Below, in pieces: positions 41,924-50,834 of a DNA stretch of 64,000 bases. Made by a program: the position numbers and the translations under genes. Position 1 is the stretch's first letter; every line of letters begins with the position of its first letter. The stretch is from assembly GCA_038323835.1 (NCBI GenBank), contig JBBQHI010000004.1, positions 62,001-126,000 of the forward strand, read 5' to 3'. The notes under the pieces are model-generated. The model was not told the origin of the DNA, searched no databases, and saw only the letters and a list, made by a program, of their open reading frames with translations. This DNA comes from JACVRW01 sp038323835. GTDB lineage: Bacteria > Actinomycetota > Thermoleophilia > Solirubrobacterales > Thermoleophilaceae.

Positions 41924-43752
41924 GAACCGTCGGCCTTGGAGATCGAGACCGCGGCGTTGATGAGAGCCAGGTGTACGAGCGCCTGGGGGATGTTCCCCAG
42001 CAACTCGTTGGTGTCAGGGTCGAGCTCCTCAGCGTAGAGGCCGACATCGTTGGCACGGGGAATCAGCTGTTCCATGAGCTGGGTTGCCTCGTCGCTGCGG
42101 CCGATCCGGGCGAGCGCGTCGGCGAGCCAGAAGGAGCAGCAGAGGAAGGCGCCCTCTCCGCCGCGGAGTCCGTCGTCGCCGCTGTAGCGGGAGAGCAGCG
42201 GTCCGGTCCCGAGACCGACCCCTAGCGCGTCCACCGTGGCCGCGAGTCGCCCGGGGTCGGGGCTCTCGTAGCCCAGGATTATCCCCAGAAGCAGGCTGGC
42301 GTCGAGTTCATCCCCGTCGGCCTGACGGGTATAGCTGCCGAGGCCTTCCGACCAGCAGCGCGTTTCGATGAAGTCGCCGATCGCGAGCCTTTCTCGGAGC
42401 CAGGTCGATGCGTGCGCTCGGACGATGTGTCCGGCTTCGCTAAGGCGAACCGCGCGGTCGAGCGCAACCCAGCACATCATCTTTGAGTGGGTGAAGTGGT
42501 CCGGGTTGCTTCGCACCTCCCAGATACCGGAATCGGGCTGGCGCCAGATCTGGCAGACGAGGTCTGCGGTCCCGGCGAGCCGCCGGCCGGTCTCGGCGTC
42601 GATGTGTCCTCCGGCTTCGGCGTAGACGAGGGCCGTTTGGAGGAGGTCGCCGTAGATGTCGAGCTGGGTCTGCGCGGCAGCGGCGTTGCCTACGCGGACC
42701 GGGCGCGAGCCCCGGTAGCCGTCCAGCTCCAGGGTGCGCTCGGGGGCGCGCTCGCCGCCGTTGAGGCGGTACAGGACCTGCAGGCCCGGGTGGCTGAGCT
42801 GGGATGCGTGGAGGAGCCACCAGAAGAACGCCTCGGCCTCGCTGGGGCAACCGAGACGCAGAAGGGCCTCGAGCGTAAAGGCCGAGTCGCGCACCCAGCA
42901 GAAGCGGTAGTCCCAGTTGCGCTCCCCGCCGACCTCCTCAGGGAGCGACGTGCTCGCCGCCGCCGCAATTGCCCCAGACGGGGCGTGGAAGAGCAGCTTG
43001 AGCGCCAGCGCGCTGCGGACCACCGCCTGGCGCCAGAGGCCCTCGTAGTTCCGGTCCGCCGCCCATTGTCGCCAGTAGGCGGTGGTGGCCTCCAGCCGTG
43101 CCTCGACCTGTTCGCGCCTCGGGAACACCAGCGGCTCCTGGTGGGCTGCGCACAGGGCGATCAGCGCCGAACTCGATTCTCGTGTCTCGAAGCGTCCAAA
43201 GATCGCCTCTGCGTCGATCTGCGGCTCGCCGGCCTCCCATGAGCAGACCGCCAGGGCGTCACGACCGTAGACGGCGACGGGGATGGCGCCGCGGCGCTCG
43301 AGCCGGGTCGCCGCTGCGCCGTAGGCAAACGCCGGGGTGAGGCGCCAACACATGGGAACCCGCCCCGTGATGCCATCGACGCGCCGGATCAGCTCGCGCG
43401 TCGGTCCGAGATCAGAGTCCGGCAAGGCCATAGCGTCCGTGACTCTGACCACGCCGTCGCTGGTGGTGAAGATGGTCTCGAGGACGTTGGTGTCAGGCAG
43501 ATAGCGGCGCTGCGTCTGAGCGGGGCCCTCGGGCCGTAGCGCGAACCGGCCCCCGTGGTCGGAGTCAAGCACCGCCGCGAACACGCTCGGCGAGTCGAGA
43601 TCCGGCAGGCACAACCAGTCGACCGAGCCATCACGTGCGATCAGCGCGACGGTTCTCCCGTCCCCGATCGCCGCGTAGTCCCCGATGGGGACGTAGCCGC
43701 GCGCGGGTTGGCCGGCCGCCACAGCGGAGCGCAGCTGTTGTGCCGCCCCCAT
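41920..43752 (-). CDS. Glycoside hydrolase family 15 protein (glucoamylase/trehalase-like)
   Basis: A 610-residue cytoplasmic GH15 enzyme: an N-terminal beta domain (YVPIGDYAAIGDGRTVALI, DGSVDWLCLPD) and an (alpha/alpha)6 barrel with RNWDYRFCWVRDSAF (general acid region) and the late KMMCWVALDRA and LDASLLL segments. Actinobacterial relatives include trehalases and glucoamylases; next to a GH65 phosphorylase, either trehalose or maltodextrin is the likely substrate. ATG 43752 overlaps the GH65 stop by one base (TGATG). Longer in-frame readings upstream are inside GH65. Confidence 0.92.
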   Translation of the reverse strand: MGAAQQLRSAVAAGQPARGYVPIGDYAAIGDGRTVALIARDGSVDWLCLPDLDSPSVFAAVLDSDHGGRFALRPEGPAQTQRRYLPDTNVLETIFTTSDGVVRVTDAMALPDSDLGPTRELIRRVDGITGRVPMCWRLTPAFAYGAAATRLERRGAIPVAVYGRDALAVCSWEAGEPQIDAEAIFGRFETRESSSALIALCAAHQEPLVFPRREQVEARLEATTAYWRQWAADRNYEGLWRQAVVRSALALKLLFHAPSGAIAAAASTSLPEEVGGERNWDYRFCWVRDSAFTLEALLRLGCPSEAEAFFWWLLHASQLSHPGLQVLYRLNGGERAPERTLELDGYRGSRPVRVGNAAAAQTQLDIYGDLLQTALVYAEAGGHIDAETGRRLAGTADLVCQIWRQPDSGIWEVRSNPDHFTHSKMMCWVALDRAVRLSEAGHIVRAHASTWLRERLAIGDFIETRCWSEGLGSYTRQADGDELDASLLLGIILGYESPDPGRLAATVDALGVGLGTGPLLSRYSGDDGLRGGEGAFLCCSFWLADALARIGRSDEATQLMEQLIPRANDVGLYAEELDPDTNELLGNIPQALVHLALINAAVSISKADGS

Positions 43753-46109
43753 CAGTGTCGAGGTCCCGCCGCTCTTCCCGGACTTCGTCCAGCGGGTTGT
43801 GTCGGAGGCTCGCGAGCGGCGATCCTGGGGATTGGGCGACTCACCGGGTCGGTGGTCGTGACCTTGATTGTCTGGCCGTGGTGCGTGATCTGGAGCGGCG
43901 GGCCCTCGAGCAGCGAGTAGCGCGCCCGATCGCGCTGGACCTCTACCCGGAGCCGTCGCTCGCGAAAGCACATGCCAAAGGCCAAACGCGTCAATCGTTG
44001 CGGCAGGCGGGGGGCGAAGCTCAGCGCGCCATCGTGGTCGCGCATGCCGCCGAAACCGGCGACCGCGACGATCCAGGCGCCTGCCAGTGCGGCGATATGA
44101 AGGCCGTCGCGGGTGTTGTGCTCCAGGTTGTCGAGGTCCATGAGCGCGGCTTCGCAGAAATAGTCGTAGGCCAGCTCGAGGTGCCCCACCTCGGCCGCAA
44201 TGACCGCCTGCGTGCAGGCCGACAACGACGAGTCACGGACCGTCAGCGCCTCGTAGTAGGCAAAGTTCCGGGTCTTGGCCTCCTGGCTGAACGCGTCTCC
44301 GCGCAGGTGCAGCGCGAGTACGAGGTCGGCCTGCTTGACCACCTGCTTGCGGTATAGGTCCACGTAGGGAAAGTGCAGCAGCAGCGGGTAGCGCTCGGCG
44401 GGCGTGTGCTCGAAGTCCCACACCTGGTGCACGGTGAAGTCCTCGGCCTGGGGGTGGACGCCGAGCTGTTCGTCGAAGGGGACGAGGATGGCTCGTGCGG
44501 CGTCCCGCCATGCAGCCGCCTCGTCGAGGTGCACGCCGATTTCTCTCGCGCGCTCGGGCTCGCGTTCAACGCCGTCGGCTGCAAGAAGCAGGTTTCGCTG
44601 CGCCATCAGGTTGGTGTAGACGTTGTTGTCGGCGAGGGCGCTGTACTCGTCGGGTCCGGTCACGCCGTCGAGGCGGAAGCGCCCGGCGGCGTCCTGATGG
44701 CCCAGCGAGCGCCAGAACCGGGCCGTTTCGACAAGGAGTTCGAGCCCGGTCTCGCGCTCGAACGCACGGTCGTCGGTCGCGGCCTGGTAGCGGCCCACCG
44801 CATCGGCGATGTCTGCTCCGATGTGGAACGCGGCGGTCCCCGCCGGCCAGTACCCGGAGCACTCCTGCCCATCGATTGTCCGCCAGGGAAACGCGGCACC
44901 CCGGAACCCCAGGAGCTTGGCCCGGTCGCGCGCCAACGCCAGTGTCTCGTGGCGCCAGCGCAGGGCATCCCCCGCGGCGTGCGGGGCGGTATAGGTAAGC
45001 ACCGGAAGGACGAAAGTTTCGGTGTCCCAGAATGTGTGTCCGTCATACCCGGGCCCTGTGAGGCCCTTGGCGGCGATGGCGCGGCGCTCCGCCCTGGCGC
45101 CTGCCTGGAGGGTGTGAAACAGCGCGAAGCGCACCGCCTGCTGCAGCTCGGCGCCACCTTCGAGTGCGACGTCTGCGCGCTCCCAGAAGTCGTCCAGGTA
45201 GTCACGCTGGCCGGCCACGAGCCCGTCCCAGCCCGTGTGGCGAGCCTCGGCCAGCGCCCCGGAGACCTGATCGCGGAGCGCCACCGCCGAGCGGCGGCTC
45301 GACCAAGCGTAGGCCAGCAGCTTCACCACCCGGAGAGGCTGGCCCGGCTGCGCATCGGCAGTGATCGTTACTCGGCCGAGATCCTCGCTGCTCTCCGTGA
45401 GAGTCTCGGTCCCGGGCGGGCCGATGATGACGTGATCCATGGCGGCGGCCACACGCAGCCCGCTCTGTCTCGTACGGTGCACCAGAACGACGCGGGCGTC
45501 GTTGTCTGAGAACTGCTCGGAGCGCAAGGCCGAAACCAGGTGGGCTGCGCCTCGGGGATCGGCCTCGGCGTCGGGCATCGGTTCGTTGGCCACCAGCTCC
45601 GACTGCACCACCAGGCGGGCGGGAGCCTCCAGTGGCTCGACCTCATAAAGGATCGCTGCGACCGCTCGCTGGACGAGGGAGACCAGGCGCACCGAGCAGA
45701 CACGCACGCGCTTGCCGACCGGCGACCGCCAGCTGACGCGGCGTCTGAGCACGCCGGCCCTGAGGTCGAGCACCCGCTCGTGGTTCTGTAGTCCGCCAAA
45801 ACGCACGTCGAATGGCTCATCGTCGACCAACAGACGGATGATCTTCCCGTTGGTCACGTTTGCCGCGGTCTGGCCCGCCTCGGGGTAGCCGTAACCGGGC
45901 TCGGCGTAGGGCAAAGGGTGCTGCTCATAGAAGCCGTTGAGGTAGGTGCCAGGCAGGCCCGGTGGTTCGCCCTCGTCGAGGTTGCCGCGTAGTCCGATAT
46001 GTCCGTTCGCAAGGGCGAACACCGACCCGGCTTGAGCGAGCACGTCCAAGCTCAGCTCGGTCTCGCGAACCGCCCACGGCTCGACGGCGTACGCCGGATG
46101 GTGGATCAC
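43752..46109 (-). CDS. Glycoside hydrolase family 65 disaccharide phosphorylase
   Basis: Phosphorolysis of an alpha-glucosyl disaccharide (trehalose, maltose or kojibiose) to beta-glucose 1-phosphate plus glucose. The 785-residue protein has the N-terminal beta-sandwich, then the (alpha/alpha)6 catalytic domain with GHTFWDTETF and the general acid Glu in GVTGPDEYSALADNN, the phosphate-binding YEALTVRDSSLS, and a C-terminal beta domain. The last 30 residues are Pro/Arg-rich. Sugar specificity cannot be read. GTG 46109 has no clear ribosome binding site; GAGCAT lies 8 bases upstream, so it may also have a leaderless start. Confidence 0.92.
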   Translation of the reverse strand: MIHHPAYAVEPWAVRETELSLDVLAQAGSVFALANGHIGLRGNLDEGEPPGLPGTYLNGFYEQHPLPYAEPGYGYPEAGQTAANVTNGKIIRLLVDDEPFDVRFGGLQNHERVLDLRAGVLRRRVSWRSPVGKRVRVCSVRLVSLVQRAVAAILYEVEPLEAPARLVVQSELVANEPMPDAEADPRGAAHLVSALRSEQFSDNDARVVLVHRTRQSGLRVAAAMDHVIIGPPGTETLTESSEDLGRVTITADAQPGQPLRVVKLLAYAWSSRRSAVALRDQVSGALAEARHTGWDGLVAGQRDYLDDFWERADVALEGGAELQQAVRFALFHTLQAGARAERRAIAAKGLTGPGYDGHTFWDTETFVLPVLTYTAPHAAGDALRWRHETLALARDRAKLLGFRGAAFPWRTIDGQECSGYWPAGTAAFHIGADIADAVGRYQAATDDRAFERETGLELLVETARFWRSLGHQDAAGRFRLDGVTGPDEYSALADNNVYTNLMAQRNLLLAADGVEREPERAREIGVHLDEAAAWRDAARAILVPFDEQLGVHPQAEDFTVHQVWDFEHTPAERYPLLLHFPYVDLYRKQVVKQADLVLALHLRGDAFSQEAKTRNFAYYEALTVRDSSLSACTQAVIAAEVGHLELAYDYFCEAALMDLDNLEHNTRDGLHIAALAGAWIVAVAGFGGMRDHDGALSFAPRLPQRLTRLAFGMCFRERRLRVEVQRDRARYSLLEGPPLQITHHGQTIKVTTTDPVSRPIPRIAAREPPTQPAGRSPGRAAGPRH

Positions 46110-46158
46110 GCCCGGAGATGCTCAGGAAGCATCATCGTCAGCCGCCGAAACTGGCGGT

Positions 46159-47088
46159 TCAACGGACCACCAGCGTGGGTCGGCCGGCATGATGGATGAC
46201 TCCGCTGGAGACGCTTCCCATCGGCATCGAGCGCACGCCCTTCAGTCCACGAGAGCCCACAACGATGGTGCCTGCGTCACAGCTATCCGCGATCTCGATG
46301 AGCGTCTTCCAGACAGCCCCTGTGGCCTTAACGGCCACGGGCTCGGCCTTCAGGCCCGCCTCCTGAGCGATGCGGACGCCATCGTCCGCGACACGGCTAC
46401 CGTGCTCGGCGGCCGCTCGATCGAGTTCGACGTAATCGACGGTGTTGGCGGTCTCGCCCAACCAGGCAGAGGTGCCCGGCCCGGCGCCCGGTTGCCACAC
46501 GGTCACCACCAGCGCACGGCGACCGGCGTGCAGCGCGCCTGCCCGTTCGATGGCGCGCCTGGCGTCCTCGGATCCGTCGTAACAGAGAAGCACCGGGCCG
46601 CCGGCGGTCGAAGCGTGCCCTCCGAGATCCACGGCGTAGGCGGTCACCGGCAGGTCGAATCGCTCCTCGATGTGCTCGATGAGCTTGCGCTCCTGCCAGT
46701 TGGCGTGCTCTGAGCTGCGAAGCGCAAGCAGGATGTGGTCAGGCCCGAACTCGTCCACCGCGTCCGCAATGATGGTCACGACGCTGCCACGCCCGGCCGC
46801 TCCACTGGCGTGGACGCCAATCGAGTCCAGGTGGCCCAGCACGGTGTCGAGACGCTCGTCGGCAACATGCCGAAAGCCATCCACATCGTCCGCGAGCCAC
46901 GCGAGCCGCCCCGGCAGGGTCGGCGTGACCACGTAGGTCTCGGCTGCGGAGTCGATGATCACGCGCGCTGCGGGCGGTAACTCGTCCACATCGGCGACGG
47001 CAGCATCGGCGACGAACAGGAGACGCGGGATCGCCGGCCTGTCTTCCTTTGGAACTGGGTCGCTGACGCGGATGTCCGGGCTGTTCAT
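46159..47088 (-). CDS. Universal stress protein, tandem-domain
   Basis: A 309-residue protein. The C-terminal half is a USP domain with the ATP-binding pattern in VVGSRGLKGVRSMPMGSVSS (G-x2-G-x9-G-S) and Asp in LLCYDGSEDA. The N-terminal half is a diverged USP-like domain (DHILLALRSSEHANWQERK). Such proteins bind ATP and support survival under hypoxia or starvation. The C-terminal domain is closely similar to the single-domain USP at 50307-50780. ATG 47088 has AAAGGAG upstream and overlaps the stop of the unknown protein gene by four bases. Confidence 0.9.
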   Translation of the reverse strand: MNSPDIRVSDPVPKEDRPAIPRLLFVADAAVADVDELPPAARVIIDSAAETYVVTPTLPGRLAWLADDVDGFRHVADERLDTVLGHLDSIGVHASGAAGRGSVVTIIADAVDEFGPDHILLALRSSEHANWQERKLIEHIEERFDLPVTAYAVDLGGHASTAGGPVLLCYDGSEDARRAIERAGALHAGRRALVVTVWQPGAGPGTSAWLGETANTVDYVELDRAAAEHGSRVADDGVRIAQEAGLKAEPVAVKATGAVWKTLIEIADSCDAGTIVVGSRGLKGVRSMPMGSVSSGVIHHAGRPTLVVR

Positions 47089-47723
47089 GGCCGGCTCCTT
47101 TGGTGAGCAGGTGTCGCAGCTCCCAATGGCGCTGGCCACCCGGCCTCTGATAGCGGGTACACCAACATCGTGCCCGCTCGGCCTCTCTGGCCCAATGGGG
47201 CTCGATACGCATTTGGCACCGAGCCATGACCCCAAGAGTGGCGGCCGCATAGTGCGAACAGCGCGGCACGCACGGCGTGTCTCAGCCCCTGTCCATCGTG
47301 CTGGTGACGCCGCCCAACCCTGGCTCGCACGAGCTGGGCGGCCATCGCGGCCCCCCGCGCGTCGATAGGTCGTTTGCTCCGGAGCCGCAGGATCAGGGCC
47401 AGCAGGTCGTCCCGGCTCTCCTCGACCGCCGCACGGTGTCGCCATCCCCGAGCGGTGATCGGGTCAAGGGCAGGCTGCCGTGCCTCGCTCAGCTCCTCGA
47501 ACAGCCGCGTCGCGAGCCGTGCCCGGACTCTCCGGGAACGCAGCTGCGCGGCACGCAGGCGGAGGTCCGCCCCGGTTCCCGGATCGGCGCCGCGGGCCAG
47601 CGCCTCGTCCAGGCGCGCGCGGTTCCAGAGAGCCCTCAAGCGGACGCCGAGCCCGGGCGGGTTCTCAGCTGCGTGGCGCGAATGTGAGTCGAGCTGTGGA
47701 ACTGTGTCGGTGTCGTTGGGCAT
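47085..47723 (-). CDS. Unknown helical protein (paralogue 1), C-terminus reads into USP promoter region
   Basis: A 212-residue Arg/Leu/Ala-rich helical protein of unknown function. Core segments are LRLRAAQLRSRRVRARLATR, ITARGWRHRAAVEESRDDLLAL and DARGAAMAAQLV. A second copy, with a frameshift, lies at 52083-52584. After RAALFAL the two copies stop matching, and this one continues about 55 residues through DNA that holds the dyad and start region of the USP gene, as if the original stop codon had been lost. ATG 47723 follows GGAGGACGGTC. It pairs with a USP gene in both places, so a link to stress survival is likely. Confidence 0.75.
   Translation of the reverse strand: MPNDTDTVPQLDSHSRHAAENPPGLGVRLRALWNRARLDEALARGADPGTGADLRLRAAQLRSRRVRARLATRLFEELSEARQPALDPITARGWRHRAAVEESRDDLLALILRLRSKRPIDARGAAMAAQLVRARVGRRHQHDGQGLRHAVRAALFALCGRHSWGHGSVPNAYRAPLGQRGRAGTMLVYPLSEAGWPAPLGAATPAHQRSRP
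47195..47234 (-). promoter_or_regulatory. Stress-type dyad upstream of USP gene (weak copy)
   Basis: Plus-strand ATGGGG (47195-47200) and ACCCCA (47229-47234) are separated by 28 bases, the same spacing as in the two better copies. On the minus strand the CCCATTGG half is followed 22 bases later by GATGTTGG. Confidence 0.4.
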
Positions 47724-47780
47724 GACCGTCCTCCTTCGGGTAGCGGGTAGGCCAACATCCTGGGCGCTCGCCACCGTCCC

Positions 47781-47828
47781 GCCTATGGGTGGGAACACCG
47801 AACCGGGGGCGAGCGTTTACCCATAGGC
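47781..47828 (-). promoter_or_regulatory. Stress-type dyad upstream of unknown protein 1
   Basis: GCCTATGGGT (47781-47790) and ACCCATAGGC (47819-47828) are perfect inverted arms 28 bases apart. On the minus strand the proximal CCCATAGG is followed 21 bases later by GATGTTGG and then by the gene. The dyad overlaps the 3' end of the sigma factor gene. Confidence 0.6.
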
Positions 47829-48472
47829 GCGCTTGCGCGAGGCGGGTCGGGTAGAAGACCGTCGCTGACCAGGCCCTCGCGTAGCTTGCGCCGGGCGTCG
47901 TGCAGAGTCTTGTAGAGGGCTCCGCGGGTTGTGCCCCGCCGTGCCGCGAGCACGTCGATCGGTACGTCGTCGAGCGTGACCGCAGCGAGCACGGCGCGTT
48001 GGTGGGGGGTGAGCAGCGTGGCGATCCCATGCCGCACGGCGCCGATGAGCTCGGCCGTCTCCGCTTGGCCGTAGGGAGATGGTGCCTTTTGATCGAGCAG
48101 CCGCTCCCAGCCGCTGGCGTCCAGGGAAACCTCGCGCCTCTGCCAAGCCCGTCGGCGCACCTTCGCGGCGGCCTCGAGCAGGGCGAACTTGTACGCCCAG
48201 GTCGTGAAGCGGCTGGCTCCGCGGTAGGTGTGAAGCTTGCTCAGGATCGCGACGAGCGCGTCGTCGGCGGCCTGGACGGCGAGATCGTCGAGGTCGCCTC
48301 GGGCACCGCCGGCGGCCGTCCGACGTCGCTCGACTTCGAAGTGGGTGGCACGCAGGAGCAGGGCGTGCAGGCGTTCGATGGCCTCGTCGCGTTCCGGCCC
48401 TGCGGACGAGAGCATACGTAGCCAGCGGATCGACTCGATGTCGGGCGCGCTACGGGTCGCTGGCTCGGCCAT
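47783..48472 (-). CDS. ECF-like sigma-70 family sigma factor
   Basis: A 229-residue sigma factor. Region 2 includes FTTWAYKFALLEAAAKVRRR and region 4 the HTH VPIDVLAARRGTTRGALYKTLHDARRKL (positions about 170-200). It lacks the conserved regions 1 and 3 of primary factors. The final 20 residues overlap the dyad element and may not be functional. It leads the long stress operon, with a 59-base gap to the next gene, and is a plausible regulator of it. A short dyad ATGGG-AGGA-CCCAT lies about 35 bases upstream. Confidence 0.85.
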   Translation of the reverse strand: MAEPATRSAPDIESIRWLRMLSSAGPERDEAIERLHALLLRATHFEVERRRTAAGGARGDLDDLAVQAADDALVAILSKLHTYRGASRFTTWAYKFALLEAAAKVRRRAWQRREVSLDASGWERLLDQKAPSPYGQAETAELIGAVRHGIATLLTPHQRAVLAAVTLDDVPIDVLAARRGTTRGALYKTLHDARRKLREGLVSDGLLPDPPRASAPMGKRSPPVRCSHP

Positions 48473-48637
48473 TGATCAAGCCTTGCGGCCAGGCGGCCCA
48501 GCGGCAATGGGTCCTCCCATCCATCGTGTGGAGCTTGCGATGCCCAGCTGGCAGCCGGTAGACAAGCTAAGACAGGGCCATCCGCCGCCTGGAGTGGCAG
48601 GGACGGAAGGCCGTTCTGGACACCGAAAGGAGCAGCT

Positions 48638-48679
48638 ATGCCGATGCAGTCTTCGCGGATTGTTGGGCCGCGATCATGA
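48638..48679 (+). CDS. Possible 13-residue leader peptide
   Basis: A perfect AAAGGAG lies 5 bases before ATG 48638, which opens a 13-codon frame (MPMQSSRIVGPRS) ending at TGA 48679, 9 bases before the PLP enzyme start. It could be a translated leader controlling that gene, or a chance reading frame. No attenuator hairpin is obvious. Confidence 0.3.
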   Translation: MPMQSSRIVGPRS

Positions 48680-48688
48680 GGTGCACCC

Positions 48689-49801
48689 ATGCGCAGTGAC
48701 GAAGTGTCGCCCGAGACTTGGGCGATCGTAGGGGGCCGGCCAGACGATCGTCCAGGCGCTCCACTCAACGTCCCGATGGTGCCGGCATCGAACTTCATCT
48801 TTGGCACCGACCGGGTCTATAGCCGCAACGAGGCCACGGAAGGCTGGGAGGCCTTCGAAGCGGTCGTCGGCGGCTTGGAGGGCGGTGATGCGGTGGCGTT
48901 TGCCTCGGGGATGGGAGCGTGCGCGGCCGTGCTCGGGCAGCTGCCGCTGGGAGCGCACCTCGTCCTAGGCGATGACTGCTACCAGGGCGTCGCGGAACTC
49001 GCGGAGAACGGTGCTCACGTTCGCGGTTGGCGAGTGGAACGCCTGCCTGTTGCCGACGAGCGCTGGCCGCAGCGCGCCGGCGAGGCCGAGATGCTGTGGG
49101 TGGAGTCGCCGTCAAATCCGTTGCTTGACGTCGCTGACTTGGCGGCCATCTGCGCGGCGTCTCGCCGTGACGGTACGAAGGTCGTCGTTGACAACACCTT
49201 CGCCACGCCACTGAACCAGCGGCCGCTGGAGATGGGTGCCGACGTCGTCGTGCACTCGGCGACGAAGTTCATGGGCGGCCACGCCGACCTGCTGCTCGGC
49301 GTGGCGGTCACCCAGACCCCCGAGCAGCTTCGACGACTGAGGAGCGCCCGGTCCCTTGCCGGTGCGACGCCCGGAACACTCGAGTGCTTCCTTGCGCTTC
49401 GTGGGCTGCGTACGCTGCCGCTGCGCCTGCGCCAAGCGTCGGGCAGCGCCGCGGAGTTGACGTCTCGCCTGGGCACGCTCCCTGCTGTCGAGCGGGTCCG
49501 CTATCCGGGCTTCGGTGCCGTCATCAGCTTCGAGCTTGGCAATGCCGCTGCAGCCGATGAGGCTTGCCGAAGCACGCGGATCATCCGCCACGCCACCAGC
49601 CTCGGTGGCGTCGAGACGACCATGGAGCGCCGCAGCAGCCACCCCGGGCAAGAGCACATCCCTCCCGGCCTGATCCGGATGAGCGTCGGTTGCGAGGACG
49701 TCGACGACCTCTGGGACGATCTGCGATCGTCGCTTCCGGGCGTCAGCCAGACCCCAGGGAGGCTTGCGCGGGCGGGTAGGTCAGGCGTCCCGCGCCGGTG
49801 A
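48689..49801 (+). CDS. Cys/Met-metabolism PLP enzyme (cystathionine gamma-synthase/lyase-like)
   Basis: A 370-residue fold-type I PLP enzyme of the MetB/MetC/CGL family. The PLP Lys is in VHSATKFMGGH, the cofactor-binding aromatic/Gly segment is FASGMGACAAV, and the Asp is in VVDNTFATPL. The C-terminal GGVETTMERRSSHP is typical. It is shorter than most (about 380-400), with a trimmed N-terminus. It could make cystathionine or release H2S; the sequence does not decide. ATG 48689 has GAGGTG upstream. Its 3' end overlaps the convergent DUF488 gene by 59 bases. Confidence 0.87.
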   Translation: MRSDEVSPETWAIVGGRPDDRPGAPLNVPMVPASNFIFGTDRVYSRNEATEGWEAFEAVVGGLEGGDAVAFASGMGACAAVLGQLPLGAHLVLGDDCYQGVAELAENGAHVRGWRVERLPVADERWPQRAGEAEMLWVESPSNPLLDVADLAAICAASRRDGTKVVVDNTFATPLNQRPLEMGADVVVHSATKFMGGHADLLLGVAVTQTPEQLRRLRSARSLAGATPGTLECFLALRGLRTLPLRLRQASGSAAELTSRLGTLPAVERVRYPGFGAVISFELGNAAAADEACRSTRIIRHATSLGGVETTMERRSSHPGQEHIPPGLIRMSVGCEDVDDLWDDLRSSLPGVSQTPGRLARAGRSGVPRR

Positions 49802-50288
49802 CCAGGAACGGGGTGAGCTCGTGGATCGTGGCCCCGCCGTCGGGAGCGATGTGCACGACCGTCCAACCGTCGATCGTCAGCGCGTCGGAGAGGAGGCGAC
49901 GGTGACAGCGCCACCAAAGCCCCTCGGCGCACATGACGGCCGTTGCTCGTTGTTCGGCCAGTGCCTCGAGGGTGTCGACGCCCGCCGCGAAGTCTGCGCC
50001 GGCCATGTGATCGGCATAGCCGCGAAAACCCTCCACCTCCCAACCGCCGTTCGGACTGCCGGGTGACGGACGGCGTCGCCCGCCGAGGTGGGGAAGGTGG
50101 ACGTAGGTGAGGTCGTAGGACGGCAGCTCGCGGGTGAGGGCTTCGAGGTTGAACCACGGCAGCCGCCGCGAGCCGGGATGGGCCCGCACGTCGGCCACCT
50201 GCTCTACCTGATGGGCGCGCAGGAGCCGAACGAACGCCGACAACTCGTGCGTCGAGTGTCCGATCGAGAAGATACGCCGTGGTATCAA
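49743..50288 (-). CDS. DUF488 family protein
   Basis: A 181-residue DUF488 protein: opening FSIGHSTHEL, then VADVRAHPGSRRLP, YVHLPHLGGRR and the cysteine-containing VMCAEGLWWRCHR. The function of the family is unknown; the invariant Cys/Arg suggest a nucleotide- or thiol-related enzyme. The start is TTG 50288, 18 bases after the USP stop. A second, shorter DUF488 gene is at 59486-59839. Confidence 0.88.
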   Translation of the reverse strand: MIPRRIFSIGHSTHELSAFVRLLRAHQVEQVADVRAHPGSRRLPWFNLEALTRELPSYDLTYVHLPHLGGRRRPSPGSPNGGWEVEGFRGYADHMAGADFAAGVDTLEALAEQRATAVMCAEGLWWRCHRRLLSDALTIDGWTVVHIAPDGGATIHELTPFLVTGAGRLTYPPAQASLGSG

Positions 50289-50306
50289 GCGGCTCGATGC
50301 GAACGT

Positions 50307-50780
50307 CTACGGCGCGACCGGCTGGCTGATGACCAAAGTCGGCCGGTCGGCGTGGTGGACGACGGCGGCGGAGACGCTTCCCATCAGCATCGACCTGAAT
50401 CCCGTGAGCCCTCGGGATCCCATCACGATGGCCGCCGCGTCATGGCAGTCGGCCATATCGATGATCGTCTTCCAGACCGGCCCGGTGGCCGCCACGGCGA
50501 CCGGCTTGGCCTCCAGGCCCGCGTCTTGGGCGATGCGGACGCCACGCCCGGCGATACGGGCGCCGTCCTCGGCGGCCGCCTGATCAAGCTTGACGGAGTC
50601 GACCATGGTTGCCGTCATGCCCGACCAGGCGAAGGCGCCCACCCCGAGGATCGGTTCCCACACGGTCAGGACTACCGCAGGCCTGGGAGCGAGAACGCCG
50701 GCCGCGCTCTCGATGGCGTGCTTGGCGTTCTCGGACCCGTCCCAGCATAGGAGCAACGGACCCTCCGGACGTGCGTTCAT
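50307..50780 (-). CDS. Universal stress protein, single-domain
   Basis: A 157-residue USP with Asp in LLCWDGSENA and the ATP loop VMGSRGLTGFRSMLMGSVSA. It is clearly paralogous to the C-terminal half of the USP at 46159-47088. ATG 50780 has the strong ribosome binding site AGGAGG; a longer reading from 50816 precedes it and is rejected. It lies between the acyl-CoA dehydrogenase and DUF488 in the second minus-strand run. Confidence 0.93.
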   Translation of the reverse strand: MNARPEGPLLLCWDGSENAKHAIESAAGVLAPRPAVVLTVWEPILGVGAFAWSGMTATMVDSVKLDQAAAEDGARIAGRGVRIAQDAGLEAKPVAVAATGPVWKTIIDMADCHDAAAIVMGSRGLTGFRSMLMGSVSAAVVHHADRPTLVISQPVAP

Positions 50781-50834
50781 CGGACCTCCTGGTGACGGCG
50801 TTTCGTTGCGTTGCATTCGTTGACGTGCCTTGCT

